DNA of 64,000 nt from Anaerolineales bacterium (GCA_019454165.1 CP075367.1:1466805-1530804), one strand, 5' to 3'. Positions 8,101 to 16,205 are shown, numbered from the stretch's first letter. Program-made: numbers and translations. Notes: generated from the letters alone by a model not told the origin.

Positions 8101-8724
8101 CGCCTGGGCGCAGTCAACCCCGAGGCGCAAAAAGAGTACCTGGAGATCAAAGAGCGCGTCGAGAGCATGGAAGCCCAGGTGATCGACCTGCGCTCAGCCG
8201 AGGGCGATCTGAAGCAAGTCATCGCTGAGCTTGATGTGATGATGGAGAAAGAGTTCCAGGTCACCTTTGAGAAGGTGGCGGCGGAATTCAAGGTGATCTT
8301 CAGCCGCCTGTTCAACGGCGGCTCGGCCAGCCTGCTGCTGACCGAGGCCGGCACCGAGAGCGGCCAGACCGGTATTGACATCGAAGCCCGGCTGCCCGGC
8401 AAGCGTACCCAGCGCCTGGCGCTGCTCTCGGGCGGCGAGCGCAGCCTGACCGCTGCGGCGCTGGTGTTCGCGCTGCTCAAGGCATCGCCCACACCGTTCT
8501 GCGTGATGGACGAGGTGGACGCCATGCTGGATGAGGCTAACGTAGGCCGATTCACCGAGGTGCTGCGCGAGCTCAGCCAGGAGACCCAGTTCGTCGTGAT
8601 CACGCACAACCGCAACACCGTGCAGGTGGCGGATGTGATCTATGGCATCACCATGGGGCGTGACACGGCCAGCCAGGTGATCAGCCTGCGGCTGGACCAG
8701 GTGGACGAGCGCTATTCACGTTAG
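5131..8724 (+). CDS. smc: Chromosome segregation ATPase SMC
   Basis: SMC forms the condensin ring with ScpA and ScpB. The 1197-aa chain has Walker A GPNGSGKSN near residue 36, a QGLVD-type Q-loop region, a long coiled coil (about 170-500), a globular hinge (about 510-660 with GxLxxL-type repeats), a second coiled coil (about 670-1010), the ABC signature LLSGGERSLTAAAL and Walker B PFCVMDEVDAML. GTG start at 5131 gives MKTLRLKSLELNGYKTFA, the usual N-terminus. The coiled-coil part is very rich in Ala, Glu and Gln. Its partner scpA is in this window at 16705-17484. Confidence 0.97.
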   Translation: MKTLRLKSLELNGYKTFATAQNFEFGAPITAVVGPNGSGKSNIADSLRWVLGEQSYALLRGRKTEDMIFAGSESRAKSGMASVTITFDNSEGWLPVDFAEVAVTRRAYRDGQNEYLINNQKVRLKDVSELLAASGLSERTYTVIGQGLVDAALTLKSDERRRLFEEAAGIGLYRDRKEQSLRRLDTTMRNLERVEDILAELKPRLRSLQRQAERAEEFSTLRASLRDTLREWYGYHWNKSQIEMRQLRQDADLHEQNLAQARQKQAQHSEEVNKLRSRTQELRVQLNEWHRKLAELHAGRQGASRDLAVADERERALGERRQALEEERRRVEGELAGLQARLKEAEQDAARYEEEGAEAQKKLDEARAELQTKQGAQHEKDAKTRAARERVVELQAQLANSRAQREMLIASLDRKQAELAELAGTITKVQGDIAEQTEATRQLGGKVTAAEGRLAEQQRLLEQAVAEVARLQEQLKQQEAARSQLQGRQARLAAEISALEEANAAGFAEGAKLLLQAAKEKGVQLGKGTLGRELRVAAQYEAAIAAALGAYADGVIVDDPEAALGLLESGEASAALLPLSGLKAAGRLNAQPGNGLVGVAADLVEAAPELRPAVELLLGRVLVAESRGAARRLLGEYTEASQVVTLRGEVFHRAGTIEVRAAKAAAALARPRQERELRAELEQAAGQLEALEAELSKLSDRVAEGELARQAAVREVEQAQAGVEAARREVQGQEMEAGQLQRQLDWFMTQQRTLQTEQAAGEETIATLNAKEAELATQMIAAEAEFESEMAIAVEEPAEELHAQVAHWEMRLAVAQRAQQEAQRRVTERLQQLQRAEGQLASHQERVQELEQQVQAIGAEKHNLSQQEGQVGVEIESLQVQIEPTEAELAAADAAQLEAQTSETATLQALSAAERNHTQAQILLARQQESLETLRGRIEDDFGLVNFQYDEIVSGPTPLPLGELVEKLPMVETLAPELEETLKQQRNQIRRLGAVNPEAQKEYLEIKERVESMEAQVIDLRSAEGDLKQVIAELDVMMEKEFQVTFEKVAAEFKVIFSRLFNGGSASLLLTEAGTESGQTGIDIEARLPGKRTQRLALLSGGERSLTAAALVFALLKASPTPFCVMDEVDAMLDEANVGRFTEVLRELSQETQFVVITHNRNTVQVADVIYGITMGRDTASQVISLRLDQVDERYSR

Positions 8725-8805
8725 ACTCGTTTGCAACCTTTTTGTTGCACTTGCGTAAATATTCAGATGGGCGCTTTCGCTCAGTGATTAGAGACGAGGT
8801 GAAAC

Positions 8806-9003
8806 ATGTATAACGCTTCTGGGCGGCCGCTGCGCCGCTCCCGTACTGACCGAATATTTGCCGGCGTGTGTGGCGGGCTGGGGGCCTTCTTTGGCATCAA
8901 CACGTTCTGGTTCCGCCTGGCGTTCGTGATCGCATTCCTGCCGGGCGGCGTGCCTGGGCTGCTGTTGTACTTCCTGGCCTGGCTGATCATCCCGGCTGAA
9001 TAA
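8806..9003 (+). CDS. PspC-domain membrane protein (65 aa)
   Basis: A minimal PspC protein: RSRTDRIFAGVCGGLGAFFGIN is the family signature, followed by one hydrophobic segment (residues about 39-62, LAFVIAFLPGGVPGLLLYFLAWLIIPAE). Proteins of this family sit in the inner membrane and in some bacteria take part in envelope stress signalling. A GAGGTG ribosome site lies seven bases before the ATG. It stands alone between smc and a terminator. The role here cannot be read from context. Confidence 0.85.
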   Translation: MYNASGRPLRRSRTDRIFAGVCGGLGAFFGINTFWFRLAFVIAFLPGGVPGLLLYFLAWLIIPAE

Positions 9004-9025
9004 GCTGGGCGTACGATACACAAAA

Positions 9026-9053
9026 AAAAGCCGCTCCTTTTGGAGCGGCTTTT
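9026..9053. terminator. Bidirectional terminator
   Basis: A 12-bp stem AAAAGCCGCTCC / GGAGCGGCTTTT with a four-base loop (9038-9041), flanked by an A-run on the left and a T-run on the right. It serves the PspC gene on the plus strand and the convergent parvulin gene on the minus strand. Confidence 0.9.
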
Positions 9054-9056
9054 TGT

Positions 9057-10298
9057 TTACAGCAGGGGGATGTCTGGTTTATTCGGCGTGGCAGCTTTCC
9101 AGCGCTCGCCAATGATCTCCCAGGTGTACTTTTCACGCAGCTCAGCCAGGTAGTCGTTCAGCACAACATAGACACGCTGGTTGAACTCTTCCTCGCTTAC
9201 CGGCTGCTCCTGGTGGCCCAGCACGCGGATGATGTGCCAGCCAAAGTCAGTTTGCACGGGCTGACTGGTCTGGCCAACCCGCAGGCTGAACGCCGCCTCG
9301 GCAAAGGGCGCAACCATGCGCTCACGGTTGAACCAGCCCAGATCGCCGCCGATACCTCGGTTGGACATATCGGTGGAGACATCTGCCGCGATAACTGACC
9401 AGTCCTCACCAGCTTCCAGGCGGTCGAGCACATCCTGGGCTTCTTCCTCCGTGGCGACGAGGATGTGGCGAGCCCAGACCTGGTCCTCCGTGCGGGGCAC
9501 GTCGCCTTCCAGGCGCTGGCGGAAGGCCTGGCGCAGCAGGCCGGCATAGATCGCCTCACGGATGGCCTGCTCGCTGAGCTGGGCGTCCGCGCTCTGGCTG
9601 CTCAGGTACTGAGCCAGCAGTTGGCGGTAGCCTTCCTCGGTCACCGGCGTGGAGGTGGGGGCCGGCGTGCCGGTGGGCAGCGGGGGCAGGGTGGCGGTTG
9701 CCGTGGGCGGCACTTCGGAGGTGGGCGTGGCGCCGAGCAGCTCAAGCTGCAAAGCAGTATAGGTGGCTGTGGCGTACGGCGTGCGGGTCGGCACGCTGGT
9801 GGGTGTGCCATCCGGGAAGTAGCCGAAGAATGAGCGCAACTCGTGCTCTACGTCGGCTTCGCTGACGGTGATACCCATCTCAGCAGCTTCGAGCTTGAGC
9901 AGCTCGTCATCGATCAGCTCGTTGAGCGTGTTCTCGCCAGTCACCAATGGGTCCAGCTCTTGCTGCAGGCCCAGCAATTGAACATAGATCTGCTGCTGGA
10001 AGGTGGGGTCCATCACCATGCTTTGCATCTGGTAGTACTGCAAGAAGGTATTGACCAGGCGGGCGCGGTTAAGGCGCACACGCTGCTGGTACTGCTCACC
10101 GGTGATGGTGACCCCTTCCACTTCAGCCAGAGCCTGGCGCGGGATGATGAAATTTTGATGGACGACGGAATAACCTACCAGGCCGACCACCAGCAGCACG
10201 ATGGCGATCGTGCCGATGGTCAGCAGGCGGCTGAGGAACTGGTCACGCTCGGCGCCGACCAGATTTTTGGGAGTGAGGTTGAAGGATTTACGAGCCAT
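9057..10298 (-). CDS. Membrane-anchored parvulin-type peptidyl-prolyl isomerase (PrsA/SurA-like)
   Basis: Likely an extracytoplasmic foldase. Order in 413 aa: basic cytoplasmic N-tail, one membrane anchor (about 25-46), a SurA/PrsA-like helical N domain (about 55-163), a Thr/Pro-rich linker (about 164-220, e.g. PTATATLPPLPTGTPAPTST) and a PPIC domain (about 275-360: ARHILVATEEEAQDVLDRL, GGDLGWFNRERM, DFGWHIIRV). It lies 26 bases behind ssb on the same strand, so rpsF-ssb-parvulin may be one transcript. The Thr/Pro linker is typical of secreted proteins in this lineage. Confidence 0.88.
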   Translation of the reverse strand: MARKSFNLTPKNLVGAERDQFLSRLLTIGTIAIVLLVVGLVGYSVVHQNFIIPRQALAEVEGVTITGEQYQQRVRLNRARLVNTFLQYYQMQSMVMDPTFQQQIYVQLLGLQQELDPLVTGENTLNELIDDELLKLEAAEMGITVSEADVEHELRSFFGYFPDGTPTSVPTRTPYATATYTALQLELLGATPTSEVPPTATATLPPLPTGTPAPTSTPVTEEGYRQLLAQYLSSQSADAQLSEQAIREAIYAGLLRQAFRQRLEGDVPRTEDQVWARHILVATEEEAQDVLDRLEAGEDWSVIAADVSTDMSNRGIGGDLGWFNRERMVAPFAEAAFSLRVGQTSQPVQTDFGWHIIRVLGHQEQPVSEEEFNQRVYVVLNDYLAELREKYTWEIIGERWKAATPNKPDIPLL

Positions 10299-10324
10299 GC
10301 TGTACTTTCTGCGAGATGGATTTC

Positions 10325-10741
10325 TTAGAAGGGGAACTCGTCTTCTTCACCTTCGGGGTACGTATCTTCAGGGAAGCTGGCCTCGGCTTCAGGCTCCAGC
10401 TTGTCGCGGCGCTCGCTCAGCATCAGGATCTCGCGTGCCACAACTTCCACTATGCTGCGCGGGTTGCCTTGCTCGTCCTTCCAGCGCCGGGTCTTAAGCC
10501 GTCCCTCTACATAGACCTGCTGGCCCTTTTTCAAGTACTGGTTGGCGAACTCAGCCAGGCCAGCCCAGGCTACAACTTTGAACCACTCGGTCTCGCTGCG
10601 CTTTTCACCCTCGGCCGTGGTCCAGCTTTGGCTGCTGGCCAGGCTGAAGCTGGCTACCGCCCGGTTGCCGGGCGTGTAGCGCAACTCAGGGTCTCGGCCC
10701 AGGTGGCCGATGAGCATCACTTTGTTGAGGCCGCGGCTCAT
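10325..10741 (-). CDS. ssb: Single-stranded DNA-binding protein
   Basis: SSB coats single-stranded DNA in replication and repair. The 138-aa chain has the OB-fold start SRGLNKVMLIGHLGRDPELRYTPG, WFKVVAW and KGQQVYVEGRLKTRRW, then an acidic tail ending DEFPF, the partner-binding tip. Lies 18 bases after rpsF. In many bacteria rpsR follows ssb; here it does not. Confidence 0.96.
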   Translation of the reverse strand: MSRGLNKVMLIGHLGRDPELRYTPGNRAVASFSLASSQSWTTAEGEKRSETEWFKVVAWAGLAEFANQYLKKGQQVYVEGRLKTRRWKDEQGNPRSIVEVVAREILMLSERRDKLEPEAEASFPEDTYPEGEEDEFPF

Positions 10742-10759
10742 AGCGCCTTTGGGGAGAGG

Positions 10760-11050
10760 TTAGTCCTCGTCCACCGCCACGATCAGGAAGCGCATGACGG
10801 ATTCTTGCAGGCGGAACTGGCGTTCCAGCTCAGCACACGAGGCAGGGTCCATCTCCGTGTGCAGCAGCACATACTGGCCTTCAGACTGCTTCTTGATGGG
10901 GTAGGCCAGCTTGCGCTTGCCCCACACATCGGTCTTCTCGATCTTGCCGCCGGCGTTGCTGATCCAGCCCTGGACTTGCTCGTTCAGGGCCTTGAAGGCT
11001 TCACCGTCAAGGTCGGGGTGGGCAATAAAAGTCACTTCGTACTTGCGCAT
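10760..11050 (-). CDS. rpsF: 30S ribosomal protein S6
   Basis: S6 binds S18 on the 30S platform. The 96-aa product has RKYEVTFIAHPDLD, GGKIEKTDVWGKRKLAYPIKKQSEGQYVLLH and a C-terminal ESVMRFLIV, the family pattern. GAAGGAG lies six bases before the ATG. Head of an rpsF-ssb operon; rpsR and rplI are not adjacent. Confidence 0.96.
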   Translation of the reverse strand: MRKYEVTFIAHPDLDGEAFKALNEQVQGWISNAGGKIEKTDVWGKRKLAYPIKKQSEGQYVLLHTEMDPASCAELERQFRLQESVMRFLIVAVDED

Positions 11051-11116
11051 CTAAACTCCTTCTCGTGGGCAAGCCCTCAGCTGCGCGGCCAAGAGCGAGT
11101 TGATTAAAAGCGTGGA

Positions 11117-11122
11117 ATTTTA
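11117..11122 (-). promoter_or_regulatory. Extended -10 box of rpsF
   Basis: The minus strand reads TGC TAAAAT, an extended -10. It would give a leader of about 60 bases before the rpsF ATG at 11050, with a small GGGC-TT-GCCC hairpin close to the ribosome site. S6 autoregulation through its leader is known in other bacteria but the specific motif is not proven here. Confidence 0.45.
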
Positions 11123-11357
11123 GCACAAATGCACGGGATTAGTGAGCGTTGACCAGCGGCAGTATGAGCCGGGTTCCAACTCCTTGACAGCCGCCCACAG
11201 TTCCAACACCGTGAAACCGGCCTGTGCTATAAGGCCGCATGTAAAAGCAACAGGGAGGCTAAGTTGTTAATAACATATTCTGACCCCCACCCATCCCCGC
11301 GCAATAATAACTTTTTGCCGAGTGGCAGCTAGATTGCAAGCTACTCAGTCCAAAAAA
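11123..11357. other. Intergenic region without a clear gene
   Basis: Between the rpsF promoter and the terminator of the peroxidase gene there is no supported gene. It contains a short hairpin CGGCCT (11218-11223) / AGGCCG (11232-11237) and, further on, GGGAGG followed by a possible TTG frame of about 21 codons that ends before 11335. Neither is convincing. Confidence 0.6.
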
Positions 11358-11393
11358 AAGACCGGCAACCGCTTTCCTGCGGTTGCCGGTCTT
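11358..11393 (-). terminator. Intrinsic terminator of the di-heme peroxidase operon
   Basis: A 15-bp perfect stem AAGACCGGCAACCGC / GCGGTTGCCGGTCTT with a six-base loop; on the minus strand it is followed by a run of T. It lies ten bases past the stop of the minus-strand gene at 11403. Confidence 0.92.
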
Positions 11394-11402
11394 GGTTGCG
11401 TA

Positions 11403-13646
11403 CTAGCTCACCAGGCCGATCAGGAAGTTGAGCGCATTCCAGTACATGTTATACGCCCAATCGCTCCAGCTCGAGCTCGGCAACAGAGGCGGGAAGAGCT
11501 TCAGGCCCTCTTCGGGCTGGTCAACCCGCAGGCCGGCGCCGCTGACATCCCACAGAATGTCCGAGCCGGGCACGCCCAGCTGGGCCAGGAAGGGGTCAGG
11601 CTGTTGGCCGTTGTTGCTCATCTGGTTGCTGTGGATGTAGATGTTCTCGGGCCGGTCGCCTACGTCGATCTCATCCTTGTCAAAGGCGATCGTCAGGCTA
11701 AAGATGCCGATGCCGCCGGTGTTGTTGTCCTTCACAACGTTGTTGTAGACCTCAACATTGTCCGAGGCGATCAGGGCGATGCCGGTGCCGGGCGGCATGA
11801 TCGCCGCCGCCGTGCCTTCTTTGGCAAAGTTGCTGTGGTTGTTGGCTTCGATCAGGTTGTCGTACACCAGGGTGTCGAGCGAGACGCGCGAGGTGAGGTG
11901 CGGCAGCAACACAACCAGAATGCCGCAGGTGTTGTTGTAGGCATGGTTGCCGTACAGCTCAGTGTTGACGGTGTTCTCAGCTTCGATGCCCAGCACGTTG
12001 CCGTGCACGATGTTGTGGCGGATCACCACGTTCTCGCTCTGGCCGGCGTAGATGCCGGCGTCATCTGCGCCGGTCACCTCGCTGTATTCGATCAGTACGC
12101 CGGTGCTTTGCACCGGGTAGAGGCCGTAGGTGCCGGTGTTCTCGGCGTAGATGTGGTGCATGTGGACATTGGTCACGCCTTCTACGATGATGCCGTTATC
12201 CGTGTAGTTCTTGACCGTCAGATTGCCGATCTCGAAGTTGCTGCCAGAGGCGATGACCGCTTCGGTCAGCTTGCCTTGACCATCCAGGACGGGGTTCTGC
12301 CCGGCATCGTTGGGTACGCCCAGGATGGTGATGTCGTTCAGATCGATCACGACGCGCTCGTTGTACACGCCGTAGGGGATCAGCACCGTATCGCCCGCGC
12401 GGGCACGGTCCACCGCAGCCTGGATGGTTTCACCAGCCTGCACTTCGATCTGCTGCCCGCTGCCACTGCCCACGGATTCGCCGCTGGGGTTGGCGTTGGT
12501 CTCGGCAGCGGTCTCACGCTCCACATTGCGGAGGGGCGAGACGACCGGCAGACCGGAAGGCACTTCGCGCGGGATCTCGGGCAGGTTGCTCTCGTCGGTC
12601 AGGCTGTAGAGGAACGCGATCAGGTCGGTCTTTTCCTGGTCGGTAAGCTGAAAGGCGCGGATGAGCGGGTCAACATTTTCAACGCCATCGGCGCGCCCGC
12701 CACCTGCGGCGTAGAAATCGATCACTTCTTCCAGACTCGAGAAGATGCCGTTATGCATGTAGGGCGCGCTCAACACGATGTTGCGCAGAGTCGGCACCTT
12801 GAATGCGCCATCCGGTGCATCGCCCACCGCGGAGCGGCCGGGGTCGTGCTCCTGGCCATCCAGGTCAGCCACGCCGGTGATGCGGAAGGTGTCATTGGCA
12901 AAGGTGGGCGCGCTGTGGCACTCAAAGCAGCGCGTAGCAGCCGAGCGGAAGATGGCAAAGCCGCGGCGCTGGCTGGCGGTCAGCGCGTCCAGTTGGCCGG
13001 CCGCGTAAGCATCGAAGGGGCTGTTGTTGCTAATGAGCGTGCGCTCGAAGGCGGCCAGGGCGCGCTGCACATTCAGGATGCTGACAGCTTCGCCGGGGAA
13101 GGCCGCGTCGAACAGCTCGACGTAAGCGGGGATGGCGGCCAACTCAGCTTCCAGGCCAGCGCGGTCGCTGACCTGCATTTCATTCGGGTGCTCGAGCGGC
13201 ACCAGCACCTGATCTTCGAGGGTGGCGGCGCGGCCATCCCAGAAGAAGTGGGCGTTATAGGCCACGTTCCACAAGCTCAGCGCATTGCGTTCCACTTCGC
13301 CATTGGCGCCCTGGGCCAGTTGCATGCCATCCGAGAAACCCAGGTCGGGATGATGGCAGCTGGCGCAGCTCATCTCATTGTTGTCGGAGAGCACCGGGTC
13401 GAAGAACAGCAGGCGGCCCAGCTCCACTTTTTCGGGGGTCTGCGGGTTATCGGTCGGCGAGTTGAGTTCAGGGAAAGCGCGCAACAGGCCGGTGGTCGAA
13501 GGCTGCACCGAGCTGGCGCCGGCGCCGTAGACGGCCGGCAGCTCATCGCGCGGCACGGGCGTAAAGGCGGCCACGGCCAATGCGATCACCAGCGCAGCGA
13601 GCAAGACGCCCAGAATGCGCAGGATCCAGGTAAGGACGGTTTTCAT
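11403..13646 (-). CDS. Di-heme cytochrome c peroxidase (MauG-like) fused to a right-handed beta-helix
   Basis: A 747-aa exported fusion. An N-terminal membrane anchor or signal (about 5-28) leads into a cytochrome c peroxidase/MauG module (about 60-350) with two c-type heme sites, CASCH (94-98) and CFECH (240-244), and a YMHNG motif near 296-300. A Ser/Gly/Glu-rich linker (about 352-398) joins a parallel beta-helix (about 400-690) of NosD/PbH1 type with many VxxNxVxxN repeats. C-terminal region 690-747 is hydrophobic at its end. GAGGAG precedes the ATG. Last gene of a minus-strand run after E1 and a cytochrome c lipoprotein. The two halves are each well known; their joining in one chain is unusual. 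Confidence 0.85.
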   Translation of the reverse strand: MKTVLTWILRILGVLLAALVIALAVAAFTPVPRDELPAVYGAGASSVQPSTTGLLRAFPELNSPTDNPQTPEKVELGRLLFFDPVLSDNNEMSCASCHHPDLGFSDGMQLAQGANGEVERNALSLWNVAYNAHFFWDGRAATLEDQVLVPLEHPNEMQVSDRAGLEAELAAIPAYVELFDAAFPGEAVSILNVQRALAAFERTLISNNSPFDAYAAGQLDALTASQRRGFAIFRSAATRCFECHSAPTFANDTFRITGVADLDGQEHDPGRSAVGDAPDGAFKVPTLRNIVLSAPYMHNGIFSSLEEVIDFYAAGGGRADGVENVDPLIRAFQLTDQEKTDLIAFLYSLTDESNLPEIPREVPSGLPVVSPLRNVERETAAETNANPSGESVGSGSGQQIEVQAGETIQAAVDRARAGDTVLIPYGVYNERVVIDLNDITILGVPNDAGQNPVLDGQGKLTEAVIASGSNFEIGNLTVKNYTDNGIIVEGVTNVHMHHIYAENTGTYGLYPVQSTGVLIEYSEVTGADDAGIYAGQSENVVIRHNIVHGNVLGIEAENTVNTELYGNHAYNNTCGILVVLLPHLTSRVSLDTLVYDNLIEANNHSNFAKEGTAAAIMPPGTGIALIASDNVEVYNNVVKDNNTGGIGIFSLTIAFDKDEIDVGDRPENIYIHSNQMSNNGQQPDPFLAQLGVPGSDILWDVSGAGLRVDQPEEGLKLFPPLLPSSSWSDWAYNMYWNALNFLIGLVS

Positions 13647-13681
13647 CAGTGTTGATCTCCTCTTCTCTTGTACTGCTAACT

Positions 13682-13714
13682 ATAAGAGATAACAGCAGAG
13701 CTGTTATCTCTATA
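13682..13714. repeat. Inverted repeat between cytochrome c and peroxidase genes
   Basis: On the minus strand TATAGAGATAACAGC, loop TCT, GCTGTTATCTCTTATA: a near-perfect 15-bp dyad with one extra base. No T-run follows, so it is not a standard terminator. It could be an operator or an mRNA-stabilising or attenuating hairpin ahead of the peroxidase gene. Confidence 0.65.
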
Positions 13715-13731
13715 GCAATAACCCTAGGCGT

Positions 13732-14112
13732 CTATTTAAGTGTCAGCATGAAGGCGATGATGGCGTCCATCTCTTCGCCGGTCAGCGTGGTGCCCCAGGT
13801 GCTGGGCATCAGATTGTCGAAGCCGGGCACAAGATATGCGCCGGGATCGAGGATCGATTCGATCAGATAGTCGTGCGCGCTCATGCCCTCAATGCGGGTT
13901 TCGGCGCGGGTGGCGATGCCTGCCATCGCCGGGCCGACGATGGCAGCCTCACCCACGATGCTGTGGCAAGCGCCGCAGTATTGGCTGAACAGGCGCTTGC
14001 CCGCCGCTTCTTGCGGGCTGAGCTCGACTGTTGGCGTGGTGGGGATACTGGTGTCCGGCGGGCCACCGCAGGCAGCCAAGAGGCTGGCTGCGATAAGGCC
14101 GAGGGTTACCAC
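13732..14112 (-). CDS. Small c-type cytochrome, probable lipoprotein
   Basis: The product has a short hydrophobic signal ending in a lipobox LLAAC, a Thr/Pro spacer (TSIPTTPTVELSP), then a class I cytochrome c fold: LFSQYCGACHSIVGEA with heme site CGACH, and a distal FDNLMPSTW with a probable axial Met, ending GEEMDAIIAFMLTLK. About 126 aa from a GTG at 14112 that overlaps the E1 stop. An upstream ATT would give a better signal peptide (two arginines), so the start is uncertain. Lies between E1 and the di-heme peroxidase; likely an electron carrier outside the membrane. Confidence 0.8.
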   Translation of the reverse strand: MVTLGLIAASLLAACGGPPDTSIPTTPTVELSPQEAAGKRLFSQYCGACHSIVGEAAIVGPAMAGIATRAETRIEGMSAHDYLIESILDPGAYLVPGFDNLMPSTWGTTLTGEEMDAIIAFMLTLK

Positions 14113-16205
14113 TTGAGCAAGTCTTCGATACGTGTTCGTAATGCCTCCACACTGGGAATGATCGTGTTCATCAACGCGATGTTGTAGGGAATGAGCGCAT
14201 CCGGCGTAGTGATGCGTGACACCGGTGCGTCGAGGTAAGCAAAGGCGTCTTGCGCCACCGTGGCGGCGATCTCGCCGCCGAAGCCGCCGGTGTGGGTGTC
14301 CTCGTGGGCAACCAGGCAGCGCCCGGTCTTGCGCACCGAAGCCAGCACGGCTTCGCGATCCCACGGCGAGACGGTGCGCAGATCGAGGATCTCCACCTGG
14401 CCGGCGAAGGGCTCGGCGGCCTCGAGGCAGCGATGCACCATCTCGCCCCAGCTCACGACGGTGAGCTGGCTGCCGGGTTGCAGGATGGCGGCTTGGCCGA
14501 AGGGCAGGGCGTAATCGTCGCCCGGGTAGGGGCGGCGCGAGGGCGGCGTATCGTACAGAGCGCGGTGCTCGAGGAAGATGGTGGGGTCCTGCCCGCGCAG
14601 CGCGGCACGCAGCAGGCCAACCGCATCGGCGGCGTTGGAGGGCATGGCCACGCGCCAGCCCAGGCTATGGGCGTAGATCGCCTCGCCGGAGACGGAGTGC
14701 CACGGATCGCCGGTCTTCTTGCTGTAGCCAACCGGGATGCGGATGACGACTGGTGCGGCGAACTTGCCGTTGGTGCGCCAGCGCACCCAGCCGGTGTCGT
14801 TGATTTGCTCGGTGGCGGGGTCAGCGTATTTGCGGAACTGGATCTCAGGCAGCGGGGTCAACCCGGCGAAGGCCATGCCGGCGGCGCGGCCGATGATGCC
14901 TTCTTCGGACAGCGAGGTGTCGAAGACGCGGGCGATGCCGTATTTCTTTTGCAGATCGAGCGTGACACGGTGCACTCCGCCGCGCGGGCCAACATCCTCG
15001 CCGAAGACGAGCAGGCGCGGGTTGTGCTCCAGCTCCACTTCCATGGTGCGGCGAATGGCCTCGGACATGTTGATGCGCGGCCCGCTTTCGGCGGCCTCGG
15101 TGCCAAAAGTCGGGGCGGGCTTGTTGAGGGCGGGCGGCACCTGGGCGCGGTACTCTCCGCTGCCGAACAGGTGCAGCGTGCCGGTCATGCTTGCTGGCTC
15201 CGGGTTCTGCTCGGCGGCGGCCAGCTGGGCTCGCACGTCGCGCTCGACCTCGGCCTTCAGGCCGTCCCAGTCAAACTTGGCGCCAAGGTGCTTGCGCAGC
15301 GTCTCGATGGGATCGCGGCTGCGCTCTTCTTTGAGCTGCTTGTCGCTCTTGTAGGCGGTCTGGTCTTCGCCAAAGGTGTGGCCGGTGAGGCGCGGCACAT
15401 TGAGCTTGAGCAGGGCCGGGCCTTTGCCGGAGCGCACGTAGGCGACTGCGTCCGCGATCAAGCCGGCGGCCTCGGCTGGCTGCGTGCCGGAGCCGGTGGT
15501 GAGTTTGAGATTCTTGAAGGATGCCAGGTTGGCGCTGATGTCGCCGCCCGGGGTTTGGTAGTGGCGCGGTACCGAAATGCCGTAGCCGTTGTCCTCGATG
15601 AAGAACAGCATCGGCAGTTCCAGCGTGGTAGCGATGGTGAGGGCGGCCCAGAAGCCATTGGTGGCCACAGACCCGTCGCCGCCCAAGGCTACTGCGATGG
15701 CGCCCTTCCAGTCCTTGTCCTTGAGCTCGTTCTGGTAGTAGGTGACGGCCTGGGCCCAGCCGGCGGCGGGCGTGTACTGCGCGCCAACATCGCCGGAGGA
15801 GGGCAGCACGGTGACGCCGCGGCGCGGCGGCAGGCTGTATACAACGCCGACATCGCGGCCCTCGGAGGGCGAGCCGGTGCGGGCCATGTCGGCGGCGAAG
15901 GCTTCCTGTGGCGTGAGGCCGGCGGCGAGCATGAAGGGCCGCGAGCGGTAGTACACCGTGGCGGCGTCGTGCCCCTGGGTCATTTGCAGACCGAGCAGGA
16001 TCTGCGAGAGCTCGTGCCCTTTGGAGGAGAACTGGTAGGTTACCTTGCCAGCTGGAGCCAGCTCCTGTTCTTCGATCTCGTCAATGGTGCGCGAGGTGAG
16101 CAGCAGACGGGCGACATGCGCCCAGTCCACTGCGGGCGTAGTGGCGGCAGGTTTCTTGGTGCTCTTTGCCTTAGTGGCGATCTTCGTTTTCTTCTTAGGG
16201 GGCAT
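14106..16205 (-). CDS. 2-oxoacid dehydrogenase E1, alpha and beta fused
   Basis: Thiamine-diphosphate enzyme that decarboxylates a 2-oxoacid and passes the acyl group to lipoyl-E2. The 699-aa chain has a Lys-rich N-tail (MPPKKKTKIATKAKSTKK), the alpha part (about 27-340) with the TPP motif GDGSVATNGFWAAL to FFIEDN (176-206), and the beta part (about 380-699) with INMSEAIRR, VFGEDVG, SEEGIIGRAAGMAFAG and HEDTHTGGFGGE. The fused layout is like branched-chain or acetoin-type E1 of some bacteria; the exact substrate is not readable. No E2 or E3 gene is in the window. Its start overlaps the GIY-YIG gene by 11 bases. Confidence 0.9.
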   Translation of the reverse strand: MPPKKKTKIATKAKSTKKPAATTPAVDWAHVARLLLTSRTIDEIEEQELAPAGKVTYQFSSKGHELSQILLGLQMTQGHDAATVYYRSRPFMLAAGLTPQEAFAADMARTGSPSEGRDVGVVYSLPPRRGVTVLPSSGDVGAQYTPAAGWAQAVTYYQNELKDKDWKGAIAVALGGDGSVATNGFWAALTIATTLELPMLFFIEDNGYGISVPRHYQTPGGDISANLASFKNLKLTTGSGTQPAEAAGLIADAVAYVRSGKGPALLKLNVPRLTGHTFGEDQTAYKSDKQLKEERSRDPIETLRKHLGAKFDWDGLKAEVERDVRAQLAAAEQNPEPASMTGTLHLFGSGEYRAQVPPALNKPAPTFGTEAAESGPRINMSEAIRRTMEVELEHNPRLLVFGEDVGPRGGVHRVTLDLQKKYGIARVFDTSLSEEGIIGRAAGMAFAGLTPLPEIQFRKYADPATEQINDTGWVRWRTNGKFAAPVVIRIPVGYSKKTGDPWHSVSGEAIYAHSLGWRVAMPSNAADAVGLLRAALRGQDPTIFLEHRALYDTPPSRRPYPGDDYALPFGQAAILQPGSQLTVVSWGEMVHRCLEAAEPFAGQVEILDLRTVSPWDREAVLASVRKTGRCLVAHEDTHTGGFGGEIAATVAQDAFAYLDAPVSRITTPDALIPYNIALMNTIIPSVEALRTRIEDLLKW

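Noticed and set aside
11262..11334. A TTG frame of about 21 codons after GGGAGG
   Set aside because: Too short and no upstream promoter of quality; no independent support.
11322..13655. A 777-codon plus-strand open frame
   Set aside because: It is antisense to the di-heme peroxidase/beta-helix gene, whose heme motifs, signal and terminator are clear. The plus-strand translation has no domain and is Val/Ala/Gln/His-rich, as expected for a shadow of a high-GC gene.
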